A DNA stretch of 12,518 nt from an uncultured Acidimicrobiaceae bacterium. Its GTDB lineage: Bacteria > Actinomycetota > Acidimicrobiia > Spongiisociales > UBA5794. The stretch is taken from NCBI GenBank assembly GCA_947258635.1, contig CAMYJM010000036.1, positions 3,145 through 15,662 on the forward strand, written 5' to 3'. Shown here one piece after another: positions 1 to 7,000 of the stretch. The notes beneath the pieces are model-generated. The model did not search any database. It saw only the letters and a list, made by a program, of their open reading frames with translations, and was not told the origin of the DNA. The translations under genes were made by a program, and so were the position numbers. Positions within the stretch are counted from its first letter, which is position 1. Every line of letters starts with the position of its first letter.

Positions 1-1
1 C

Positions 2-355
2 GTCGGCTTGATCGTCGTTGCAGCGCTTGCTTCCTGGATAGTCAACCGACCTGACGTGGAGTTCGTGTCGACCGATGGCGTGGTGTACTACGGAGGAATC
101 GTTGCGAGTGATTGCTGGGACCTCTATCGGTGGCGAGTCGTAGTGTGGGACAGAATCGGTTCCGGCGACTGGGCGGCAGTGAGGAGAGGCGCCTGGGAGC
201 CGTCCCCTGGTTACTTGGAGGGGCGCTCGTGTGAAGCGGGCGGGATCGGCACGCTCGGCCCGCCGCTCCAGGCCCGCCGTCCCGCCGATGCCGCCCCGGG
301 CGTATACCGAATATGTGAATGGCGCGACTGCCGCGAATTCGAATACCGGCCCTGA
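2..355 (+). CDS. Partial small membrane-anchored or secreted protein, unknown function
   Basis: The frame is open to the left edge, so the start may lie outside the window; a TTG at 8 is the only early start candidate and no ribosome site can be judged. The visible 117 residues begin with a hydrophobic run (LIVVAALASWIV) that looks like the end of a signal anchor. A Trp/Tyr-rich stretch follows, then a Pro/Gly-rich linker, and the protein ends YRICEWRDCREFEYRP. Four cysteines (SDCW, RSCE, RICE, RDCR) could form two disulfides, which fits an extracytoplasmic domain. I do not recognise the family. The long open frame with plausible protein character supports a real gene, but it is short and cut off. 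The next gene starts about 690 bases downstream, so no operon is apparent. Confidence 0.5.
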   Translation, partial: VGLIVVAALASWIVNRPDVEFVSTDGVVYYGGIVASDCWDLYRWRVVVWDRIGSGDWAAVRRGAWEPSPGYLEGRSCEAGGIGTLGPPLQARRPADAAPGVYRICEWRDCREFEYRP

Positions 356-1041
356 GTCTCCCCGCTGAAGTGACGTTCCCCGGAGCTGGGCTGTCCTCAA
401 GCCTGGCGAAGGGCGAGGCGTGCTCGCTGCGGTGCGGTATCAGCGACTTCAGCCCCTATGGGTGTCGCACCTCCCACCTGCAGTCGGGAATAACACGCGC
501 AGTTGAACCACGTTGCGACCGCCAACTCGATCCAATATGTGCCGATCGGCTCGGCTGCTCCGGCGAAGTGATATCGCTCATAGCGGGTGATTCGCATATT
601 CGTGTGGCGGGGGATTGACGGCCGCTAGCTCGATTGGGTCGTGTGGGTGACGTCCTGTCTTGTGAGTCTGGCGCTCACTCACCTGATCGAATCGATCCAA
701 GCCAAGGCACGATGCAGCGGGTCTGCGAAGTCGTCGGGCCACACGTGACCCAGGCCTGTCGTTCGTCGAAGTCGCTCGGCAGAGGATTCCTTGGGCCGAT
801 TGTCATGGGCCCTTTCGGCCGTCAGCGCGAGGTCACTGATCACTCATGCCTCTCTGCTCGCTACCGCGGGTCGAACGAAAAAACTCCCGCGTCCGGCCGT
901 CGCCGACGCGTAGCCTTGAAGCGAAGAACTTCTGTGCACCTCGGCGCCAGCTGGCTCCACCGACCGAGACAGGTGATCCCTCGCTAGTGGGCCGATGCCG
1001 GAGTGCCGATTCGGGGGATAATTGTGGAAGGGGATGACATC
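356..1041. other. Gene-poor stretch upstream of the lectin-like secreted protein
   Basis: About 690 bases without a convincing gene. Short open frames exist on both strands (for example 634-987 plus and 397-597 minus), but they lack ribosome sites and their products are Arg/Ser-rich with no domain character. A six-base inverted repeat (cgcggg at 865-870, cccgcg at 886-891) has an A-rich loop but no T-run, so it is not a convincing terminator. A gataat at 1017-1022 resembles a -10 but has no -35 partner. I see no tRNA and no clear promoter. Confidence 0.5.
1026..1033 (+). promoter_or_regulatory. Ribosome binding site deciding the ATG at 1042
   Basis: GGAAGGGG ends 8 bases before the ATG at 1042. 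The in-frame GTG at 1003 has no comparable purine run, so this site favours the shorter protein, whose first residues form a clean signal peptide. Confidence 0.65.
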
Positions 1042-3369
1042 ATGAGGACACAGGGGAATGACATCGGCAACGGGCAAGGAGCGCTGAGGCTGACGGTCGT
1101 GATTGCTGCAGGGCTGCTGCTGTTGGTTGGCGTGATGGCGTCTGCGGCGGCTGATTCTGATCCGAGTCTGTACGCCGCATATCACCTCGATGAGGGTGAG
1201 GGGACCGTTCTAGTTGATTCGTCGGGTAACGCCCGTCCCGGCACGATCACGAACGGCGTCTGGACGGATGATGCTGTCCAAGGCATGGCCCTAGACTTCA
1301 GCATTGAGCGAACCGAACCGATCTGGGCGAGCCTTCCGGGGCTCTTTCCCTTCCACGATCCAGCGGCCGGCGGCTCGCCCGAGGCGACCTTGTCGTTCTG
1401 GGTCAAGCCGGTCGACAACAATCATCGGACACTCTTCTGGACTCGTGACGGCGTGAACACCCCGGACGCCAACCGATTCCACATCTTCTCGGGTGCTGAT
1501 CAGGGATCGCCACCACCCGGGTACGGGATACTCGGCGTCGATTACCGATCACCCAACGACGAAGCGTTTGTACGCGTTTTCGAGGAGCCGATTCCGCTGG
1601 GCGCATGGACGAAGGTCGTCATGACGCGCACACTCGACGCCGGTACCTACACCTACATGCTCTACTTCGATGGTGTCCTGGCAGCAACCTACGACCACCC
1701 AACTGGGGATCTGCCTGATTCCTCCACATGGTCGATTGGCCGGATGGACGAACACTTCCTGGATGAGGGATTCTGGTTCAACGGACAACTCGACGAGATT
1801 CAGGTCTGGACCCGTGCCCTCAGCGTCGACGAGATTGCCGAGGGCCCGGTGCAATGGCCCACCGACGAGGGAGGCAACGACCATTGGTATCGATTGTCGC
1901 CACGACCGGTGGAGGGACTCGACGACGCAATTCGGCTGGCTGCCGAGACCACGTGGCTGGGACAGCCCGGATACGTGGTGAGCGTTCTGAGTGAGGGGGA
2001 GAAGGACTTCCTGGTGGACAAGTTCGGTAGCGAAACGCTCTATCTGATCGGCTACACGGACCGCGACGAAGAAGGGATCTGGCGCTGGGTCAGTGGGGAG
2101 CCTTCGGGTTACGAGTTCTGGGCCAGCGGCGAACCGAACAACTTCAACAACGAAGACTATGCCGCGATGAACTGGCAACATGAGGAGCAACCCGAAGAGC
2201 CTGAGCCACCCGGTGCGTGGAACGATCTGCCGGGGTGGGGTGGCTACGCCATCTTCGAGTACGAGGGTCTGGTTGTCTCTATCGACATCAAGCCCGGCAG
2301 CGATCCCAACTCGATCAACTGCAAGAACGAGAAAAGCAACATTGCGGTCGCGGTGCTAACAACTGACGACTTTGATGCAGCGTCAGTGGATCACTCAACT
2401 GTGAACTTCGAAGGAGCTACTGAGACCCATGTCGCCAAAAAGACCGGTGAGCCCCGCCGTCACCAGGATGATGTGGACGGTGATGGTGACGTAGACCTCG
2501 TGTTCCACTTCAGGCTGGGAGACACTTCTCTTACCTGTGGGAGCACCATGGGCACGCTCATCGGAGAGACCTACGATGGCGTACCGATCCAGGGGAGTGA
2601 CAGCGTCCGCATGGTCGGCGGCGGGGCGGCGTGCGGATCTACACCCGATTCAGCTGGTGTGTCGTGTCAGGACATCCGCGACCGGTGCCCCGGGACGCCG
2701 AGCGGCGAAAGGTGGATCGCACCCGACGGGACGACCCCAATCCTCGCCTACTGCGAGATGGATGACGAGGGGAACGGCTGGACGCTCATCTACAACCGCA
2801 ACAACGCCTATTTCTCGCCCGACCACATGTATCAGAAGCTACCGGCGCAAGGACCAGACTTCTCCGCCAACTCAACTAGCTGGTTCATTCCCAACGATGC
2901 GACGCGATGGCGGTGGGAGGTGTCGGTTGACAGCGGCGCGACGTATCGCACGCTCGAGACCTCGATACCGCCGGAGGCGAGGGCCACGGCTCACGCGACG
3001 GTGGAGAACGCCCCGATCGGCACCGTCTACGAGAACACCACGGGAGCGAGCGGTCCTTTCCAGTTCCAGACGATCGTCTTCTCGGACCGCTGCCGCTATA
3101 GCTGCGACTCCGGGAGTGCGTCCTGGTGGGGGATCGTCAACGTCAGCCAAGGCGCGGGCGACCAGGACAATCCCGGTCTGGGTGGACACACCGACTCCTG
3201 TAGCTTGGACAGCATGCTGCTCCCCGGTGACAACTACACCTGGGGTGACGGAAACCTCGAGCTCTATCTGAGCGATTGGAAGGACATCGGTGGGGACGGC
3301 ATTGGCGGCACGAACTGCGTACCCGACTCCCCGACGACACAATATCGCTATCGCTTCTGGGCTCGGTAG
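1042..3369 (+). CDS. Secreted multidomain protein: LamG-like, C-type lectin-like, fibrinogen-like
   Basis: Predicted exported 775-residue protein, probably binding carbohydrate or another surface ligand outside the cell; the ligand is unknown. The ATG at 1042 is chosen because GGAAGGGG (1026-1033) lies 8 bases upstream and a signal peptide starts at once: hydrophobic run VVIAAGLLLLVGVMA, probable cleavage after ASAAA near residue 37. Domains in order: LamG/concanavalin A-like (about 44-270, opening YHLDEGEGT); C-type lectin-like (about 279-408) with the ligand-site motifs EPN at 364-366 and WND at 393-395; a module starting SIDIKPGSDPNSIN (413-525) with an Asp-rich DVDGDGDVDL that suggests calcium binding; a fibrinogen-related region (about 542-775) with SCQDI, a YCEM motif and GWTL near 580, ending in a Cys-rich half. 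No C-terminal anchor or LPXTG is visible, so free secretion is likely. Domain calls are by pattern recognition; the role is inferred. A GTG 13 codons upstream (1003) is the alternative start. Confidence 0.88.
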   Translation: MRTQGNDIGNGQGALRLTVVIAAGLLLLVGVMASAAADSDPSLYAAYHLDEGEGTVLVDSSGNARPGTITNGVWTDDAVQGMALDFSIERTEPIWASLPGLFPFHDPAAGGSPEATLSFWVKPVDNNHRTLFWTRDGVNTPDANRFHIFSGADQGSPPPGYGILGVDYRSPNDEAFVRVFEEPIPLGAWTKVVMTRTLDAGTYTYMLYFDGVLAATYDHPTGDLPDSSTWSIGRMDEHFLDEGFWFNGQLDEIQVWTRALSVDEIAEGPVQWPTDEGGNDHWYRLSPRPVEGLDDAIRLAAETTWLGQPGYVVSVLSEGEKDFLVDKFGSETLYLIGYTDRDEEGIWRWVSGEPSGYEFWASGEPNNFNNEDYAAMNWQHEEQPEEPEPPGAWNDLPGWGGYAIFEYEGLVVSIDIKPGSDPNSINCKNEKSNIAVAVLTTDDFDAASVDHSTVNFEGATETHVAKKTGEPRRHQDDVDGDGDVDLVFHFRLGDTSLTCGSTMGTLIGETYDGVPIQGSDSVRMVGGGAACGSTPDSAGVSCQDIRDRCPGTPSGERWIAPDGTTPILAYCEMDDEGNGWTLIYNRNNAYFSPDHMYQKLPAQGPDFSANSTSWFIPNDATRWRWEVSVDSGATYRTLETSIPPEARATAHATVENAPIGTVYENTTGASGPFQFQTIVFSDRCRYSCDSGSASWWGIVNVSQGAGDQDNPGLGGHTDSCSLDSMLLPGDNYTWGDGNLELYLSDWKDIGGDGIGGTNCVPDSPTTQYRYRFWAR

Positions 3370-3381
3370 CGACAGTTGAAC

Positions 3382-3418
3382 TGCGGCCCCGCTGCGGTGA
3401 CTGCCCGGCGGGGCCGCA
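3382..3418 (+). terminator. GC-rich hairpin after the secreted lectin-like gene
   Basis: A perfect 11-base inverted repeat (tgcggccccgc at 3382-3392, gcggggccgca at 3408-3418) with a 15-base loop begins 12 bases after the stop codon. Only a short ttt follows, so it is a strong stem with a weak U-tract, as is common in high-GC actinobacteria. Its position supports an end to the transcription unit. Confidence 0.65.
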
Positions 3419-3419
3419 C

Positions 3420-3927
3420 ACCCTTTGCTCGGTAGCTGCGCCTTCGAGGATGAAGGTGCTGCTGCCCTTACCCTGAATGAGACGGACTCAAGCTCGCCAA
3501 CGCATATCGTTCGAGCCTCACCACCCGTAAGAGCGGGCCCGTCAGGTGATGGCTACAGCCGTCGTCCGACAGCAGCGGCTTCGGGTCGGAAAGGAGCACG
3601 CATAATCACGTCGACCAGCGCCTCATAGACCCGCCTCACGGCGCCCTCGAACCGGCAGGAGCTTCAATCCCACGCACTCGGAATACCACGTCGCTCGCGA
3701 AAACTGCCCACCCGCCCGCGAAAAGAAACCCGCCGCTGAGCTTGCCCGCGCCGGGCGCCCTGGGCGATACTCCCGCTCGCCTTCTTCCCCTGCTTCCCCG
3801 GCGGTTTGGGCGCGGCGCGTTTGTGTCACATGTGGCCGTCATACTTCCCCTGGAGGCGCGCGAATCGGCGCGGTGCGAGCCGTGGCGGATCGGGCAAACC
3901 ACTGCAACATAAGCGGTTGGCGAATGG
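3420..3927. other. Apparently empty intergenic stretch upstream of the nrdJ promoter
   Basis: About 500 bases without a credible gene. The open frames at 3623-3829 and 3636-3902 (minus) give Arg/Gly/Ala-rich products with no ribosome site or domain. I looked for a cobalamin riboswitch, since the next gene needs vitamin B12, and found no B12-box-like sequence. There is no nrdR gene here, although nrdR often neighbours nrdJ in actinobacteria. The stretch could hold an unrecognised small RNA, but nothing specific supports one. Confidence 0.45.
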
Positions 3928-3957
3928 TTGACATGATTACACGAACGTAATTACACT
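3928..3957 (+). promoter_or_regulatory. Predicted nrdJ promoter
   Basis: TTGACA at 3928-3933 is a perfect -35. TACACT at 3952-3957 matches TATAAT at four of six positions, with an 18-base spacer. Transcription would start near 3964, about 125 bases before the nrdJ start codon and just upstream of the NrdR boxes, so bound NrdR could block the polymerase. The hexamers are seen; the start site is inferred. Confidence 0.6.
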
Positions 3958-3964
3958 TATGTTC
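3943..3964. repeat. Inverted repeat across the nrdJ -10 region
   Basis: GAACGTAA (3943-3950) and TTATGTTC (3957-3964) are complementary at seven of eight positions around a six-base centre, and they cover the predicted -10. A direct repeat ATTACAC (3936-3942 and 3950-3956) overlaps it. This could be an operator for an unidentified regulator. The GAAC/GTTC ends recall actinobacterial LexA sites, but the spacing is far too wide. Confidence 0.4.
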
Positions 3965-3969
3965 CCCAT

Positions 3970-3985
3970 ACGCAACATCTTGGGT
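3970..3985 (+). promoter_or_regulatory. NrdR box 1
   Basis: acgCAACATCTTGggt matches the known NrdR operator consensus acaCwAtATaTwGtgt at 12 of 16 positions, including the core C, A, AT, T and G. NrdR is the nucleotide-sensing repressor of ribonucleotide reductase genes. The box lies just downstream of the predicted transcription start. Confidence 0.8.
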
Positions 3986-4001
3986 ATCGACAACTTCCCT
4001 A

Positions 4002-4017
4002 CCACAAGATGTAGTGG
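4002..4017 (+). promoter_or_regulatory. NrdR box 2
   Basis: ccaCAAGATGTAGtgg matches the NrdR consensus at 12 of 16 positions with the full conserved core. It starts exactly 32 bp after box 1, three helical turns, which is the paired arrangement known for NrdR sites. The pair makes this a confident operator for nrdJ. Confidence 0.82.
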
Positions 4018-4030
4018 GTGTGGAGAACTT

Positions 4031-4039
4031 TGTGGATAA
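4031..4039 (-). promoter_or_regulatory. Consensus DnaA box in the nrdJ leader
   Basis: TGTGGATAA is the exact reverse complement of the strict DnaA box TTATCCACA. It lies in the untranslated leader, 14 bases after NrdR box 2 and about 50 bases before the start codon. DnaA is known to act at the nrdAB promoter of Escherichia coli; a similar coupling of dNTP supply to replication is inferred here. A chance match in a window this long is possible. Confidence 0.45.
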
Positions 4040-4077
4040 CTCAGCGAGTCGGGACGGAGCTGAGAGCGGACAGGACC

Positions 4078-4086
4078 AGGAGAGGG
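4078..4086 (+). promoter_or_regulatory. nrdJ ribosome binding site
   Basis: AGGAGAGGG lies just upstream of the GTG at 4091, with AGGAG 8 bases from it. This fixes the GTG as the start of nrdJ; the protein then opens MAKTVVDIK. Confidence 0.75.
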
Positions 4087-4090
4087 TTTA

Positions 4091-7000
4091 GTGGCGAAAA
4101 CGGTTGTCGACATCAAGAGCAAGACCAAGTCCAAGAGCGCGTCAAAGGGCGCGGCCGGGGGCACCGACGACGGGGCGCCCCGGAAGGGCCCCGGGTTGCG
4201 CATCGAGCGCCGCTTCACCGCCGAGGGGCTCAGCCCCTACGACACGGTGCAGTGGTCGAAGCGGGACTCCCGCATCACCAACCCCGACGGTTCGGTCGTG
4301 TTCGAGATGAAGGACGCCGAGATCCCGTCCGCCTGGTCCCAGGTGGCCGCCGACATCATGGTGTCGAAGTACTTCCGCAAGGCCGGCGTCCCGGTGCTCG
4401 ACAAGAAGGGCAACCCCACGTTCGACGACGCCGGCAAGATGATCACCGGCTCGGAGACTTCGGCCCGCCAGGTCATCGCCCGCCTCGCCGAGACGTGGCG
4501 CTGGTGGGGCGAGGAGCACGGCTACTTCGCCGATGAGGAGTCCGCCCAGATCTTCGAGGACGAGATTGCCTACATGCTGCTCCACCAGATGGCGGCCCCC
4601 AACTCGCCGCAGTGGTTCAACACCGGCCTCCACCACAAATACGGCATCACCGGCACCGCCGAGGGCTTCTGGTACGTCGATCCCGACACCGAGGAGATGG
4701 TCGCCTCTCCCGACTCCTACTCCCGCCCGGCTCCGCACGCTTGTTTCCCGGCGGGGACGAAGATAACGGTCGAGGGCGGCACCAAGGCCATTGAGACTGT
4801 TGAAGCGGGTGATTCGGTGCTGACCCACGAGGGTCGCTACCGGAAAGTCACCGACACGATGGCGCGGCGTGTTGACGAGCCTCTGGTCCGGCTCAACCTC
4901 CTCCATCGGGTTCCCGGCCGGAGCCTCGGCAGAGTCGTTCCCAAGCCTCTCGTGGCGACGGAGAACCACCCGATCCTCGCGTTCCGCAAGGCCGTCGCGG
5001 ACGGGTCCGATGGCTCGAGCGTTCTGAAACCAGAGTGGATTGATGCCGGCAAGCTGGAAGTCGGCGACGTCGCCGTTCTGCCGGCCACAGCCTCCGGAGC
5101 GCCCCGGGTGGGCGAATACTCCATCGCCGGGATTGGCGGCATCCGCCGCGTGGCCCACAGCGGCATGGTCTACAACCTCCAGGTCGAAGAAGACGAGTCA
5201 TACGTCGCCGACGGCGTCGTCGTCCACAACTGCTTCATCCAGTCGATCGACGACGACCTGGTCAACCCCGGGGGCATCATGGACCTGTGGGTCCGGGAGG
5301 CCCGGCTGTTCAAGTTCGGGAGCGGCACCGGGACCAACTTCTCCAACATTCGCGCCGTCGGCGAGAAGCTCTCCGGCGGTGGCACCTCCTCCGGCCTGAT
5401 GTCGTTCCTGCGCGTCGGCGACCGCGCCGCCGGCGCCATCCGCTCCGGCGGCACCACCCGCCGCGCCGCCAAGATGGTCATCGTCGACGCCGACCACCCC
5501 GACATCGAGGCGTTCATCCACTGGAAGGCCGAGGAGGAGAACAAGGTCAAGGCGCTCATCGCCGCCGGCTACCCCTCCGACTTCAACGGCGAGGCCTATG
5601 CCACCGTCTCCTGCCAGAACTCCACCAACTCGGTGCGCCTCTCCAACGAGTTCATCGAGGCGGTGCTCGAGGACCGGGAATGGCACCTGACGGCGCGCAC
5701 CGACGGCTCCGTGATGAAGACGGTGCAGGCCCGCGACCTGTGGCACCAGATCGCCGACGCCGCCTGGCAATGCGCCGACCCCGGCGTGCAGTTCGACACG
5801 ACGATCCAGGAGTGGCACACCTCCCCCGCCGGCGGCAAGATCCGCGCCACTAATCCTTGCAGCGAGTACGTCTTCCTCGACAACACGGCGTGCAACCTCG
5901 CCAGCTTGAACCTGGTGAAGTTCTACGACGCCGACACCGGCACGGTCGACCTCGACGCCTACCGCCATGCCACGCGGCTGTGGACGATGGTCCTCGAGAT
6001 CTCGGTGACGATGGCCCAGTTCCCCTCGGCGGAGATCGCCCAGGGCAGCTACGACTACCGCACCCTCGGCCTCGGCTATGCCAACCTCGGTTCGCTGCTG
6101 ATGCAGATGGGCATCCCCTACGACAGCGACGAGGGCCGCGGCATCGCCGGGGCGCTGACCGCCATCCTCACCGGCTACGCCTATGCGACTTCGGCGGAGA
6201 TGGCCGAGGCGCTCGGGCCGTTCGCCAAGTACGAGGAGAACGCCGCCGCCATGCTGCGGGTGATGCGCAACCACCGCAAGGCCGCCTACAACGCGGGCGA
6301 CGGTGAGTTCGAGGGCGTGTCGACTCATGTGATGGGGATCGCCCCCGACGTGACCCCATCCGACATGCTTCACGAGGCGCAGAACGCTTGGAACATCGCG
6401 GTGAAAACGGGCGAGCAGTTCGGCTACCGCAACGCCCAGGCCACGGTCTTGGCGCCGACCGGCACCATCGGCCTGCTGATGGACTGCGACACGACAGGCG
6501 TCGAGCCCGACTTCGCTCTGGTCAAGTTCAAGAAGCTGGCCGGCGGCGGCTACTTCAAGATCGCCAATCAGTCGATCGAGCCGGCGCTGCGCAACCTCGG
6601 CTACACCGAGGGCCAGATCGAGCAGATCATCGACTACGTGGTGGGCGCCATGAGCCTGCACCGGGCGCCGCACATCAACACTGCGAGCCTCATCGCCAAG
6701 GGCTTGACGATCGAAGATCTCAACAAGATCGAGGCGATCCTGCCCGGCGTGTTCGAGCTGGGCTTCGCCTTCAACCAGTGGACGCTCGGCGAGAGGACGT
6801 TGCAGCGCCTCGGCTTCACCCCGGCCCAGTACAACTCCCCCAGCTTCGACATGCTGCGTGAGCTGGGCTATTCGGCCCAGGATGTCGAGGAGGCGAACGA
6901 CTACGTGTGCGGCCGCCAGACCATCGAGGGTGCCCCCGGGCTGCTCGAGGAGCACCTTCCGGTGTTCGACTGCGCCAACCGCAACGGCAAGTTGGGCGAG

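Noticed and set aside
634..987. 117-codon plus-strand frame before the secreted protein
   Set aside because: No ribosome site; the product is Arg/Ser-rich and shows no domain or codon pattern like the real genes.
1001..1022. Promoter with gataat as -10 for the secreted lectin-like gene
   Set aside because: No -35 at a fitting distance, and the -10 would put the transcript start inside the ribosome site.
1003..1041. GTG at 1003 as start of the lectin-like protein
   Set aside because: It would put 13 extra, partly acidic residues before the signal peptide and lacks the strong ribosome site found before the ATG at 1042.
3636..3902. 88-codon minus-strand frame upstream of nrdJ
   Set aside because: Arg/Gly/Ala-rich, no ribosome site, and not protein-like; treated as intergenic.
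3943..3964. LexA/SOS box at the nrdJ promoter
   Set aside because: The GAAC and GTTC ends are 14 bases apart, whereas actinobacterial LexA sites have about four bases between them.
3420..4090. Cobalamin riboswitch before the B12-dependent reductase
   Set aside because: I looked for a B12-box-like sequence and a large structured leader and saw neither; the control elements seen are NrdR-type.
4142..5158. 338-codon minus-strand frame opposite the nrdJ start
   Set aside because: Shadow frame produced by high GC; it overlaps a secure gene and intein 1.
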